This document shows, piece by piece, positions 48,513 to 57,627 of a DNA stretch of 64,000 nucleotides. The DNA is taken from the NCBI RefSeq assembly GCF_019880555.1, contig NZ_JAINVU010000004.1, forward strand, positions 186,001 through 250,000, given 5' to 3'. Numbering within the stretch: position 1 is the first letter of the stretch; every line of letters begins with the position of its first letter. The translations under genes were made by a program, and so were the position numbers. A model generated the notes under the pieces. That model worked only from the letters and a program-made list of their open reading frames with translations. It did not search any database and was not told the origin of the DNA. Source of the stretch: Hephaestia mangrovi (GTDB taxonomy: Bacteria > Pseudomonadota > Alphaproteobacteria > Sphingomonadales > Sphingomonadaceae).

Positions 48513-50023
48513 TTCTGCGCATCCTGCGGCTGGATGAAGGTTTCGGGTAGCGATAATCGGAATGTGGCGCCTTTGCCAAGTTCCGACGAAACGGTGATGA
48601 ATCCGCCGAGCCGCTGAACCAGCGCGCGGACATGGGCGAGGCCGATGCCGTCGCCGGGCTGATCCTGCGGGCCCGAACGACGGAACAGGTCGAACACGCG
48701 CGCGTGATCGCGGGTGTCGATACCGCGGCCATTGTCGGCGACCTCGAAGATCGCGCGTTTGTTTTCGATATGGCCGCGTACCTCGATACGTCCCGGCTCC
48801 CCGGGTTTGAGATACTTCACCGCGTTGTCGATAAGGTTCGAAAAGACCTGATCGATCGCCAGCCGGTCGCTGACGATCGCGGGCAGCGGACTGTCGATCA
48901 CCATCGCCGCGTCACGATCGTCAAGGCGATGCTGGATCGTATCGCGGATGTTGCCGACCAGCGCGTCCATCTCGATCCGTTCGGGCGCGAGCACGCGACG
49001 ACCCTCGCGGGACAGTTTGAGGATCGCGTTGATCAGCGCATCCATTTTCTGCGTCGAACTGCGGATGAAGCCGATCGCCTCGGGCAGATCCTCGGTGGCG
49101 GCGAGGCGCGCGTCCTCGGTGACGATATCGGGGGCGGCCCGATCGGCGCGCTCGATCAGCTCGCGAACGGTGTGCGTCGCGGCGTCCAGCTCGGCTGTGA
49201 AGCCCATCACGTTGACCAGCGGCGATCGCAGATCGTGGCTGACGATATAGGCAAAGCGCTGGATTTCCTCATTGGCGCGCACCAGGTCGGCGGTGCGTTC
49301 TTCAACCGCGTCCTCGAGCGATTCGTTGAGTGTGCGCAATTCCTCGGATGCGGCGGTCAGGTCGCGCGTGTAGCGCAGCACGGTGAGCACCGAGATCAGC
49401 GCCAGCAGGACGAGCAGGGCGCCGGCGGCGCTGAGCACGATATAGAAGGTCCGAACGCTCGATCGCTGATGCGCGTCGCGTATCGTTAGAAGCTGGTGCT
49501 CGTTATCCGACATCGCCGTGGTGAGCGCGCGAATCCGCTGCAATGTCTCGACGCTGTCATCATCGTGAAAGATCCGCGCGGCGGTGCCGAGCTGACGGCT
49601 GGCGACGAGCGCGTTGGAGTGGCTGCTGAGCTCCTCGACATGGTTGATGAGGCCGCGCAATGCGGCGATCCTACGCGTCTGCGCCGGATTGTCGGCGGTC
49701 AGCCGTTCGATCTCGTCGAGCTGCGGGCGGATCTGCGAGGACACCGCGCTGTAGGTCGCCGAAAAGCGCGGCGTGGAATCGACGATATACCCTCGCCGCG
49801 CGGTTTCGGCCCGCTCCACGGTCAGGCGCAGTTGCGCGATATGTTGCTCTACCTGATAGGTGTGGGTGATCGCGGCGATGTGCTGCTGGTTGACCGACAT
49901 CACCCAAGCCACGGCGATCCCGGCCGCGATCAGGGCGAGAAACCCGACCACCATCGCCCCGAAAAGCAGACGGCGGACCGGTGCGCCCGATGCGATTTTT
50001 CGATCCAATCCAGGCGCGACCAT
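48509..50023 (-). CDS. Membrane sensor histidine kinase with CHASE3 domain
   Basis: A 504-residue kinase. Two membrane helices (residues about 18-42 and 192-216) bracket a CHASE3 periplasmic sensor (VERAETARRGYIVDS). A coiled coil follows, then HisKA with His263 (IVSHDLRSPLVNVMG) carrying an insertion of about 40 residues between its two helices, and HATPase_c (IDNAVKYLKPGEPG, DNGRGID, GIGLAHVRALVQRLGG). It probably donates phosphate to the coupled single-domain receiver. The stimulus is unknown. Confidence 0.92.
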   Translation of the reverse strand: MVAPGLDRKIASGAPVRRLLFGAMVVGFLALIAAGIAVAWVMSVNQQHIAAITHTYQVEQHIAQLRLTVERAETARRGYIVDSTPRFSATYSAVSSQIRPQLDEIERLTADNPAQTRRIAALRGLINHVEELSSHSNALVASRQLGTAARIFHDDDSVETLQRIRALTTAMSDNEHQLLTIRDAHQRSSVRTFYIVLSAAGALLVLLALISVLTVLRYTRDLTAASEELRTLNESLEDAVEERTADLVRANEEIQRFAYIVSHDLRSPLVNVMGFTAELDAATHTVRELIERADRAAPDIVTEDARLAATEDLPEAIGFIRSSTQKMDALINAILKLSREGRRVLAPERIEMDALVGNIRDTIQHRLDDRDAAMVIDSPLPAIVSDRLAIDQVFSNLIDNAVKYLKPGEPGRIEVRGHIENKRAIFEVADNGRGIDTRDHARVFDLFRRSGPQDQPGDGIGLAHVRALVQRLGGFITVSSELGKGATFRLSLPETFIQPQDAQK

Positions 50024-50095
50024 TTGCCTGCGCCTAAGTCATTTCACGTCCGTTGCAAAGCTCAATGGGGTTGAGCCAAGTTAAGTTTGGCGCAG

Positions 50096-50851
50096 TTAGA
50101 GCAACGCTCCCTGCAGCGTCTGCCGGCCAACTTGGCCGCCGCCGTGGCGGCGCGCCATTTCCTGCTCCGCCGAGTAACGGACGTCGGGATCGCGATCGTG
50201 AACGAAATCGACCAGCGTTTCCTCATCGAGCTCGCGCCAGTCGCGGCCGCGGTGCGGCCCGGATCGAACGCGGGGCAGCAACCCCGGCAGCGTCGACCAT
50301 TCGATGAGTTGCGCGACGCTCGCCTCGTTGAGCATGTCGCGCAAGTGAAACGCCGTCACATAGGCATCGGGAAAGGCGCGGTGCGCCGGCAGCCCCCGTT
50401 CATGCTCGAGGCCCGCGGGCTTGCGCCAATAGCGCAGCACCTGGTTCGAAAAGCTCGGCGAGTCGGGCCACAGCCGCAGCGCGCATTTCCATGTGCAGAT
50501 CCAGTCGGCGCCGTGGGTGAGCGGCGGTGTGCAGAATTTCTGCTCGAAATCGGCATGATGCGCGGCGAGTGCGAGCCGGCGCGGCCACGGATCGAGTACC
50601 TGGCGCGCGACGTCGTGCCACCACGGCGCGTCGGCCAGCTGCTCCTCCAGAATATGGTGGATGGCTTGGGTGATCGGCGGCAGCGGGCGGCCGGGATTGA
50701 CGAGGATCGATCCGCCGTCGCCCTTCAGATCCCAGCGTCCGTCCTCGCCCAGCGCGACATCCTGCCAGCCGACTTCGCACACGCCATGGGCCGGTGGCGC
50801 CGATCCGGTGGTTTCCAGATCGACGACACGAATAATCTGCTCAGAGGACAT
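50096..50851 (-). CDS. DnaQ-family 3'-5' exonuclease (ExoX-like)
   Basis: A 251-residue protein with the DEDDh exonuclease fold: ExoI VVDLETTGSAPP near residue 8, ExoII AHHADFEQKF and ExoIII HRAFPDAYVT, with the His and Asp ligands of the metal site. The PITQAIHHILEEQLADAP segment resembles ExoX. A C-terminal helical addition (DEETLVDFVHDRDPDVRYS) extends beyond the minimal domain. It may trim single-stranded or mismatched DNA. Start choice ATG 50851 is based on the conserved beginning; ATG 50860 is possible. Confidence 0.8.
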   Translation of the reverse strand: MSSEQIIRVVDLETTGSAPPAHGVCEVGWQDVALGEDGRWDLKGDGGSILVNPGRPLPPITQAIHHILEEQLADAPWWHDVARQVLDPWPRRLALAAHHADFEQKFCTPPLTHGADWICTWKCALRLWPDSPSFSNQVLRYWRKPAGLEHERGLPAHRAFPDAYVTAFHLRDMLNEASVAQLIEWSTLPGLLPRVRSGPHRGRDWRELDEETLVDFVHDRDPDVRYSAEQEMARRHGGGQVGRQTLQGALL

Positions 50852-50964
50852 GACAGCCAAAGTGGGCGCTTCGGCGCGAGAATGCCACCCCCCGAATCGG
50901 CCAATTCACAAAGCTGCGAGATTGCGCCCTGCCGTCATGCTGGCGCAGGTTCGCCGATAGGGGT

Positions 50965-52347
50965 TCAATGCCCCGCTTGCGGCCCGCGCTCGACGCCCGA
51001 CTCGGCGAGTTGGTCGTCGATCTGCGCGACAAGACGGTCGAGCCCGGCCTTGCTCGACGATTCGGCACGCGCGACGAGCACGTCCTGCGTGTTCGAGGCA
51101 CGCAGCAGCCACCAGCCGTCCTCCGTGTTCACGCGCGCGCCGTCAGTGCGATTGACCTCGGCGCCGTCGGCTTCGAGACGATCGAGCACCTCGTCGACGA
51201 TCGCGAACTTGCGGCTTTCATCGACCTGGAAGCGCATCTCGGGCGTGTTGATCAGTTCGGGCATGCTACCGCGAATCTCGGTCATCGACTTGCCGATCAT
51301 GTGTACCGCGCGGATCAGCCGCACGGCGGCATAAAGCGCGTCGTCGAACCCGTAATAATCGTGTGCGAAGAAGATGTGGCCACTCATCTCGCCGGCCAGC
51401 GGTGCGTGGGTTTCCTTCATCTTGGTCTTGATCAGCGAGTGGCCGGTCTTCCACATCACCGGTTCGCCGCCCAGTTCGGCAATGCGGTCGTAGAGCATCT
51501 GGCTCGCCTTCACGTCGGCGATGATCGTCGCACCGGGCTCTTCGCGCAGCACAGGTTCCGCCAGAATGGAGAGAAGCTGGTCGCCCCAGATCACGCGGCC
51601 TTCACCGTCAATCGCGCCGATCCGGTCGCCGTCACCGTCGAACGCCAGTCCGAAATCGAGCCTCTTCTCCGCGACCAGCGCCTTCAGATCGGCGAGATTC
51701 TTCTCCTCGGTAGGATCGGGGTGATGGTTCGGAAAATCGCCGTCCACATCGGTGAACAGCGTGAAATGCTCACCCGGCAAGAGCTTGACGAGCTTCTCGA
51801 CGATCGGGCCGGCGGCGCCGTTGCCCGCATCCCAGCCGATCCGGTAGGCGCCGCCGGCATAGCCGACCATCAGCCGATCGACATAGGTATCGACGATGTC
51901 GTACTCGGCGACGCTGCCCGATCCTTCGTCCCAGTCGCCGTCCGCCGCCATGCGCCCCAGCTTCTGGATGTCCTCGCCGAAAAAGGGCCGGTGCTGAAGG
52001 ACCATCTTGAAGCCGTTATACTCGGCGGGATTGTGGCTGCCGGTTATCTGTATGCCGCCGTCCACCTCTAGGGTCGCCTCGGCATAATAGAGCATCGGCG
52101 TCGGCCCCATGCCGATCCGCACGACATCGACGCCCGATGCGGTCAGCCCGGCGATCAGCGCCTTTTCCAGCTGAGGCGACGACGAGCGGCCGTCATAACC
52201 GACCGCGACGCGCGTGCCGCCGGCACGCCGCACGCAGGTTGCGAAACCGCGACCGATCGCCTCGGCATCGGCGGGACCGAGCGTTTTGCCGACAATGCCG
52301 CGGATATCGTATTCGCGGAGGGACGTGGGGTCGAAGCGATGGGTCAT
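50965..52347 (-). CDS. pgmG: Phosphomannomutase/phosphoglucomutase
   Basis: A 460-residue alpha-D-phosphohexomutase converting mannose-6-P or glucose-6-P to the 1-phosphates. N-terminal [18 protein letters not shown], the phosphoserine loop [18 protein letters not shown], metal-binding [11 protein letters not shown], and sugar-binding GEMSGHIFF are intact. In Sphingomonas elodea, PgmG supplies precursors for gellan-type exopolysaccharide and lipid glycans, so the same role is likely. It could supply sugar nucleotides to the glycosyltransferases near 31-34 kb. Confidence 0.93.
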   Translation of the reverse strand: MTHRFDPTSLREYDIRGIVGKTLGPADAEAIGRGFATCVRRAGGTRVAVGYDGRSSSPQLEKALIAGLTASGVDVVRIGMGPTPMLYYAEATLEVDGGIQITGSHNPAEYNGFKMVLQHRPFFGEDIQKLGRMAADGDWDEGSGSVAEYDIVDTYVDRLMVGYAGGAYRIGWDAGNGAAGPIVEKLVKLLPGEHFTLFTDVDGDFPNHHPDPTEEKNLADLKALVAEKRLDFGLAFDGDGDRIGAIDGEGRVIWGDQLLSILAEPVLREEPGATIIADVKASQMLYDRIAELGGEPVMWKTGHSLIKTKMKETHAPLAGEMSGHIFFAHDYYGFDDALYAAVRLIRAVHMIGKSMTEIRGSMPELINTPEMRFQVDESRKFAIVDEVLDRLEADGAEVNRTDGARVNTEDGWWLLRASNTQDVLVARAESSSKAGLDRLVAQIDDQLAESGVERGPQAGH

Positions 52348-52399
52348 CTATGGCTCCTGAAGGGGATCGACTTGGCCAACTTGTTGCTACCCCGAAAGT

Positions 52400-52663
52400 T
52401 CAATCGCGTCGCGCAAGCAAGGTGTCGCGCGCCAGGTTGATGCGCCGGGCGAGTTCGGCCGAGCCGCCACGATCGGGATGCACCGCGGTGATGAGTCTGC
52501 GATGCGCGGCACGGACGGCCTCGTCGTCGTCGCTCGCCGATACGCCCAGGATCGCCCGCGCCTCGGTTTCGTCGAGGCGGGGCACGGGGCGGGGTTTGCG
52601 CCTCGGCTTGAGCCAATACCAGGCGGCGACGGCGACCACCGCGAGGAAGACGAACTTTTCCAT
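52400..52663 (-). CDS. Membrane-anchored J-domain protein
   Basis: An 87-residue protein: one N-terminal hydrophobic helix (KFVFLAVVAVAAWYWL), a basic linker, then a J domain with the essential HPD motif in LITAVHPDRGGSAELARRIN. It would stimulate DnaK-type chaperones at the cytoplasmic membrane face. The start overlaps the mipZ stop by one base, so it is translationally coupled to mipZ, its upstream gene. Confidence 0.85.
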   Translation of the reverse strand: MEKFVFLAVVAVAAWYWLKPRRKPRPVPRLDETEARAILGVSASDDDEAVRAAHRRLITAVHPDRGGSAELARRINLARDTLLARRD

Positions 52664-53463
52664 CAGGCGGCGAACAGCGGCATGGCGGTGCGTTCGGGCA
52701 GAGCCAGGCCGTTCATCATCTCGCGCAGTTCCTGCCGTGCCGCGACGTGGGAGAGGCCCATCTCGCCGAAATCCTTCGAATCGATCATCGTCAGGCCCTT
52801 GGGAAACAGCTCGCGATAGATCACGCGCTCGCCCAGCCCCGGGATGATGCGGAAGCCGACGCGCTTGGCAAGTTGATCGAGCGCGGAGGATACGCGGCGC
52901 ATGTTGCGCGCCTCGATATGCTGCAGGCGATTGCGCAGCACTACCCAGTCGATCGTCGAGCCGTCGGCCTTGGCGCGGGCCTTGCGGGCGTCCCAGATCA
53001 GCTCTGAATAGAAGCTCGGCCGCGTCACCTTGAAACTGTCGGGATCGACCTGCCCGATCAGGTCGAAATCGACGAAGCTGTCGTTCATCGGGGTGACGAG
53101 CGTATCGGCGCGAGTCGCGGCGGCGCGCGCGAAGGCATCGTCGCGGCCGGGCGTGTCGATCACCAGGAAATCGGCGCCTTCGGACAAGGTGAGGTAGAGT
53201 TCCTCGAAGCGCGCATCGGTTTCGCCGTCATGCGTGGCGTGGCGCGGCATCGGCAGCGCGTGGCCGGTGCGCTTGATCGTCGCTTCGCGATTATCGAGAT
53301 AACGCCCCAGCGTGCGTTGCCGGTGATCGAGATCGAGCGCCGCGACTCGCGCGCCCTTCGCAGCCAGCGCGATCGCGACATGCACCGCGGTGGTCGATTT
53401 CCCCGTCCCGCCCTTTTCGTTGGCGAACACGATGACGTGCGTTGTTGCCTGCCCCTGCGACAA
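52663..53463 (-). CDS. mipZ: Division-plane ATPase MipZ (ParA/MinD family)
   Basis: A 266-residue P-loop ATPase. The deviant Walker A is FANEKGGTGKSTTAVHV, with signature lysine, and the ALDLDHRQRTLGRYL and VIDTPGRDD motifs match alphaproteobacterial MipZ. In Caulobacter, MipZ forms bipolar gradients from ParB at origins and blocks FtsZ assembly away from midcell; the same function is expected. It is divergent from panC with a 76-base gap. The J-domain gene follows. Confidence 0.92.
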   Translation of the reverse strand: MSQGQATTHVIVFANEKGGTGKSTTAVHVAIALAAKGARVAALDLDHRQRTLGRYLDNREATIKRTGHALPMPRHATHDGETDARFEELYLTLSEGADFLVIDTPGRDDAFARAAATRADTLVTPMNDSFVDFDLIGQVDPDSFKVTRPSFYSELIWDARKARAKADGSTIDWVVLRNRLQHIEARNMRRVSSALDQLAKRVGFRIIPGLGERVIYRELFPKGLTMIDSKDFGEMGLSHVAARQELREMMNGLALPERTAMPLFAA

Positions 53464-53539
53464 GTCGTCTCATCCCTGTTGATCGCTTCACCCGCCCCCC
53501 ATAGAAGGCCCGGCGTTCTGTATCGAAGGGGGTCGAAGC

Positions 53540-54394
53540 GTGCAAACCATCCGTGATCTGGCGGCGTTGAGGGAAGCGATCGCCGGTTTCCGCGCCGCGG
53601 GCGAGCGAATCGCACTGGTGCCGACGATGGGCGCGCTTCATGCCGGCCACATGGCGCTGGTCGAGGAAGCGAAGCGCCATGCGCAGCGGACCGTCGCGTC
53701 GATCTTCGTCAATCCCAGGCAGTTCGGGCCGAACGAGGACCTCGATCAATATCCGCGCCGCGAAGGCGCCGATGCGCGGATGCTGAACGAGGCCGGCTGC
53801 GACATCCTGTGGATGCCGACGATCGAGACGATGTATCCGGAAGGATTCGCGACGACGGTTTCGGTCGCGGGCATCAGCGCGGTGCTGGATGGCGCCGCTC
53901 GGCCGGGGCATTTCGATGGCGTCGCCACGGTGGTCGCCAAGCTGTTCAATCAGGTAGGGCCCGACGTCGCCCTGTTCGGCAACAAGGATTTCCAGCAGCT
54001 CGCCGTGATTCGCCGCATGGTCGCCGACATGGATTTCGATATCGAGATCGTCGGCGTGCAGACGCAACGCGATGATGACGGCCTCGCCCTGTCCTCGCGC
54101 AACCTCTACCTCTCCGATGAGGATCGCGGCCGCGCCGTCGCGCTGCCGCGGGCGCTGGGCGTCGCGGCTCGGGCGATCGCGCGGGGTGACGACGCAAACG
54201 ACGCGCTGGAGGCGGCGAAGGCGTCGTTGCTGACGGCTGGATTCGATTCGGTTGATTACGTCGCGATGGTCGATGCCGAGACGCTGGCCGAAATGCCCGC
54301 CGCCGATCGTCCGCGCCGCCTGCTCGCCGCGGCCCGGATCGCCGGCACGCGCCTGATCGACACAATTCCCGTCGAGCCGCTCGAGCACGGTTAA
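53540..54394 (+). CDS. panC: Pantothenate synthetase
   Basis: A 284-residue enzyme joining pantoate and beta-alanine with ATP hydrolysis, the last step before the CoA pathway. The nucleotide signature PTMGALHAGHMALVE, FVNPRQFGPNEDLDQYPR, FGNKDFQQLAVIRRMV and LALSSRNLYL are conserved. The start is a GTG preceded by a GAAGGGGG segment. coaD, later in the same pathway, lies far away at 10 kb. Confidence 0.96.
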   Translation: MQTIRDLAALREAIAGFRAAGERIALVPTMGALHAGHMALVEEAKRHAQRTVASIFVNPRQFGPNEDLDQYPRREGADARMLNEAGCDILWMPTIETMYPEGFATTVSVAGISAVLDGAARPGHFDGVATVVAKLFNQVGPDVALFGNKDFQQLAVIRRMVADMDFDIEIVGVQTQRDDDGLALSSRNLYLSDEDRGRAVALPRALGVAARAIARGDDANDALEAAKASLLTAGFDSVDYVAMVDAETLAEMPAADRPRRLLAAARIAGTRLIDTIPVEPLEHG

Positions 54395-54469
54395 CCGCGT
54401 TAACCATTTGTTGAAACCATGCCGGCAAAACCCGTCTCGTTGAAAGGAGTATCAACGGGGGGAACCATC

Positions 54470-54766
54470 ATGGCCAACAGTCTGAAGAGTGCGCAATTCC
54501 TGATCGAGAGCCGACTGCGAGACGCTGCGCGTGGAGACATGCGCGCGCTCTACGATCTCGGGATGATCTATTCGACCGGCTCGGGCGGGGGCACGATCGA
54601 TCTGGTAGAGGCCCACAAATGGTTCAACCTGGCGGCGGTCGCGGGTAGCGAGGAAGCGCAGCATTGCCGCGCCGAGATCGCCGAGGACATGTCCGCCCGC
54701 GAAATCGCTGTCGCCCAGCGCGCAGCGCGCGACTGGCTGAGCCTCTCGGCGCGACGGGCGGCTTAA
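54470..54766 (+). CDS. Small Sel1-repeat protein
   Basis: A 98-residue soluble helical protein. The segment AARGDMRALYDLGMIYSTG and DLVEAHKWFNLAAVAGSEEAQ matches one to one-and-a-half Sel1-like (TPR-type) repeats, usually protein-binding. ATG 54470 gives a compact protein after a G-rich ribosome-binding segment. It is 75 bases downstream of panC, possibly its own unit. Function is unknown. Confidence 0.72.
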   Translation: MANSLKSAQFLIESRLRDAARGDMRALYDLGMIYSTGSGGGTIDLVEAHKWFNLAAVAGSEEAQHCRAEIAEDMSAREIAVAQRAARDWLSLSARRAA

Positions 54767-54789
54767 CCGCCGGATCGCACTATTACCGC

Positions 54790-54890
54790 CGCCATGCTGA
54801 ACTTGGTTCAGCATCCATGGCGCACCAATCGCCGTCTCGCGTAACGCTGCTGTCGGTCCATGGGCGCTGAGCCAAGGTCAGGGTGACGAA
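54790..54890. repeat. Complete bipartite palindromic repeat, family A
   Basis: Left half: CATGCTGAA, loop CTTGG, TTCAGCATCC then ATGGCGCACC. Right half, inverted: TCCATGGGCGCTGA, loop GCCAAGG, TCAGGGTGACG. The two halves face each other around a spacer of about 30 bases. It is the clearest complete unit in the window. Confidence 0.8.
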
Positions 54891-54922
54891 CCCTGCTGGC
54901 GCGCCGCGACATCGGCATCATC

Positions 54923-55010
54923 CGTCACCCCGGACTTGTTCCGGGGTCCAACCCTCCGCGGGCGCTATCGCCTGAGGCTCGTTGGATGCCGGAACAAACT
55001 CGGCATGACG
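54923..55010. repeat. Complete bipartite palindromic repeat, family A variant
   Basis: Left: CGTCACCCCGGA-CTTGT-TCCGGGGTCCA. Right: TGGATGCCGGA-ACAAA-CTCGGCATGACG. The stems are unrelated in sequence to other copies but keep pairing, and the loop and flanks GTCA/TCCA persist. It ends one base before the topA stop codon. Confidence 0.8.
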
Positions 55011-55011
55011 T

Positions 55012-57540
55012 TTAGCCCTTCTTCGCCGCGGCCTTCTTCTTCGCGGGCGCCTTCTTCGCAGCAGGCTTGCGGCCCTTTTTCTTGGCCGGCCCGGCGGCGG
55101 CCTTGGCGTCGATCAACTGCGCGGCCTCCTCCAGTGTCAGTTGGTCCTTGTCGATTGATTTGGGTAGCGTCGCGTTGGTGGTGCCGTCGGTGACATAGGC
55201 GCCGTAGCGGCCGTCCATCAGCTTCACCTCAGCCTCGGTGCGCGGATGCTTGCCCAGCACCTTGAGCGGCTCGCGAGCGGCGCCGCGTGCCGGCCGGCCA
55301 CCGTTCGCCGCTGCTTCGGCGAGCTTGACCACCGCCGCGTTCATCCCCGTCTCGAACACCTCGGCGGTTGATGACAGGCGCGCATATTTGCCGTCGTGCT
55401 TGAGATACGGCCCATAGCGCCCGATCGCTGCCTCGATCGGCTGGCCGGTTTCGGGGTGATTGCCGATCTCGCGCGGCAGGCTGAGCAGCTTCAACGCCCA
55501 TTCCAGATCGAGCTCGCCGATATCCTTGGGGATCGACGCGCGCTTGGCGTCCTTGCCCTCGCCGAGCTGGATATAGGGGCCGAACCGCCCCGATTTGCGC
55601 TCAACCGGCAAGCCGCTTTCGGGATCGGTACCGAGCGTCTCCGGCCCCGAATCCTCCGCCCCCAGCCCGCCCGGCTGGGCGAAGGCGCGGGTGTATTTGC
55701 ACTCCGGATAGTTGGAGCAGGCGACGAACGCGCCGAACTTGCCGCCGCGCAGCGCCAGCCGCCCCGTGCCGCAATTGGGGCACAGCCGCGGGTCGCTGCC
55801 ATCGGCCTTTGCCGGAAACAGATAGGGTTCGAGGAACTGGTCGAGCTCGGCTGTCACTTCGGACGGCTTGAACTCCATCACCTCCGTCGTACGCGGCTTG
55901 AAGTCGCGCCAGAAGGCGTCGAGCACCGCCTGCCATTGCGCGCGGCCGCCCGAAATCTCGTCGAGCTCGTCCTCCAGCTCGGCAGTGTAGCCATATTCGA
56001 CATATTTCTCGAAGAAGCGTTCGAGGAACGCCGTCACCAGCCGCCCGCTCTCCTCGGCGAAGAAGCGGTTCTTCTCGACGCGGACGTAATCGCGATCCTT
56101 GAGCACCTGGATCGTCGAGGCATAGGTCGAGGGCCGGCCGATTCCCAATTCCTCCAGCCGCTTGACCAGCGACGCCTCCGAGAAGCGCGGCGGCGGCTGG
56201 GTGAAATGCTGCTCGGCGTCGACGCCCTTCTTGGCCGGCGAATCGCCCTCGCGCAGGCGCGGGAGGCGCTTCGAATCCTCGTCGGCGCTGTCGTCCTGAC
56301 CCTCTTCGTAAAGCGCGAGATAGCCGGGGAACAGTACCACCTGGCCGGTCGCGCGGAGAGCGTGTTGCCCGGTCGCATCGACCAGCTCGATCGTCGTGCG
56401 CTCCATCCGCGCCGACGCCATCTGGCTGGCCAGCGCGCGCTTCCAGATCAGGTCATAAAGGCGGGCGTGATCGCCCGAGCCGGCGCGGTCCTTCGCAAAA
56501 TCGGTCGGGCGAATTGCCTCGTGCGCTTCCTGCGCGTTTTTCGCCTTGGTCTGATACATGCGCGGCTTGTCCGGCACGTAGCTGCCGTCATAGCGATCGG
56601 CGACCGCCTTGCGCGCCGCCGAAATAGCGCTCGAATCCATCTGCACGCCGTCGGTCCGCATGTAGGTGATCGCGCCGTCCTCGTAGAGGCCCTGCGCGAT
56701 CCGCATCGTGTGGCTCGCCGAAAAGCCCAGCTTGCGCGCCGCTTCCTGCTGCAGCGTCGAGGTGGTGAAGGGTGGCGGCGGGTTGCGCGTCGCCGGCTTG
56801 GTCTCCACCGAATCGACCGCGAAGCGGCCGTCCTCGACCGCCTTCTTGGCCGCCTGCGCGTCGCCTTCGTTGCCGATCGAGAGGCGGTCGAGCTTGTCGC
56901 CCTTCCACCGCACCAGCCGCGCATCAAAGCCCTGGCCGTCGGCCTCCATGTGCGCGGTGACCGACCAATATTCCTGCGCGACGAACGCTTCGATCTCGCG
57001 TTCGCGCTCGACGATCAGGCGCAGCGCCACCGATTGCACGCGCCCCGCCGATTTCGCGCCCGGCAACTTGCGCCACAAGACCGGCGACAGCGTGAAGCCG
57101 ACCAGATAATCGAGCGCACGGCGTGCTCGATAAGCGTCGATCAGATCGGTATCGAGACCGCGCGGATGCTTCATCGCCTCGGTCACGGTCGCCTTGGTGA
57201 TCGCGTTGAAGGTAACGCGCTCGACCTCCTTGGGCAGTGCCTTCCTCTTCGCCAGCACCTCCTGCACGTGCCACGAAATCGCTTCGCCCTCGCGATCGGG
57301 GTCGGTGGCGAGGATCAGGCGGTCGGCGCCCTTGGCCGCGTCGGCGATCGCCTTGAGCTGCTTGGCCTTGTCGGCATAATTCTCCCAATCCATCGCGAAG
57401 CCGTGATCGGGATCGACCGATCCGTCCTTGGGCGGCAGATCGCGGACGTGCCCATAAGAGGCGAGCACGCGGTAATCGGGGCCGAGATATTTCTCGATGG
57501 TTTTCGCCTTGGCCGGCGATTCAACAATGACGAGCTGCAT
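55012..57540 (-). CDS. topA: DNA topoisomerase I
   Basis: An 842-residue type IA topoisomerase that relaxes negative supercoils. Toprim domain with ATDPDREGEAISWH at 79-92, active-site Tyr293 in AITYMRTDGVQ, and a zinc-finger-like CPNCGTGRLALRGGKFGAF followed by CSNYPECKYT near residue 590. Further C-terminal repeats end in an Ala/Lys-rich basic tail (KKKGRKPAAKKAPAKKKAAA) that probably contacts DNA. A perfect palindrome lies in its leader. The gene is convergent with a repeat-filled region before panC/Sel1. Confidence 0.98.
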   Translation of the reverse strand: MQLVIVESPAKAKTIEKYLGPDYRVLASYGHVRDLPPKDGSVDPDHGFAMDWENYADKAKQLKAIADAAKGADRLILATDPDREGEAISWHVQEVLAKRKALPKEVERVTFNAITKATVTEAMKHPRGLDTDLIDAYRARRALDYLVGFTLSPVLWRKLPGAKSAGRVQSVALRLIVEREREIEAFVAQEYWSVTAHMEADGQGFDARLVRWKGDKLDRLSIGNEGDAQAAKKAVEDGRFAVDSVETKPATRNPPPPFTTSTLQQEAARKLGFSASHTMRIAQGLYEDGAITYMRTDGVQMDSSAISAARKAVADRYDGSYVPDKPRMYQTKAKNAQEAHEAIRPTDFAKDRAGSGDHARLYDLIWKRALASQMASARMERTTIELVDATGQHALRATGQVVLFPGYLALYEEGQDDSADEDSKRLPRLREGDSPAKKGVDAEQHFTQPPPRFSEASLVKRLEELGIGRPSTYASTIQVLKDRDYVRVEKNRFFAEESGRLVTAFLERFFEKYVEYGYTAELEDELDEISGGRAQWQAVLDAFWRDFKPRTTEVMEFKPSEVTAELDQFLEPYLFPAKADGSDPRLCPNCGTGRLALRGGKFGAFVACSNYPECKYTRAFAQPGGLGAEDSGPETLGTDPESGLPVERKSGRFGPYIQLGEGKDAKRASIPKDIGELDLEWALKLLSLPREIGNHPETGQPIEAAIGRYGPYLKHDGKYARLSSTAEVFETGMNAAVVKLAEAAANGGRPARGAAREPLKVLGKHPRTEAEVKLMDGRYGAYVTDGTTNATLPKSIDKDQLTLEEAAQLIDAKAAAGPAKKKGRKPAAKKAPAKKKAAAKKG

Positions 57541-57559
57541 GGGTGAGGTGAGTGTCCTT

Positions 57560-57573
57560 ACGCGTATACGCGT
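57560..57573. promoter_or_regulatory. ACGCGTATACGCGT palindrome upstream of topA
   Basis: A perfect 14-bp inverted repeat 19 bases upstream of the topA ATG on its leader side. It overlaps the expected promoter/leader and could be a regulatory site or supercoiling-sensitive element. Only symmetry and position support it. Confidence 0.3.
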
Positions 57574-57627
57574 GAAAATGGGGGCCGCGATCGAAGGTCG
57601 TCAAGCGGCGCAATGAAACGGTGCCGG

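Noticed and set aside
54395..54415. TTAACCGCGTTAACC resembling a CtrA cell-cycle regulator site after panC
   Set aside because: The spacing between TTAA elements is 5 bases rather than the 7 of the CtrA consensus, and position after panC/before the Sel1 gene gives little support.
54790..55010. Possible CRISPR array from repeated hairpins
   Set aside because: Only two differing units with unequal spacers, no direct-repeat periodicity, no cas genes; fits dispersed palindromic repeats.
55396..57546. 716-codon + strand frame opposite topA
   Set aside because: Shadow of topA, whose catalytic and zinc motifs are unambiguous.
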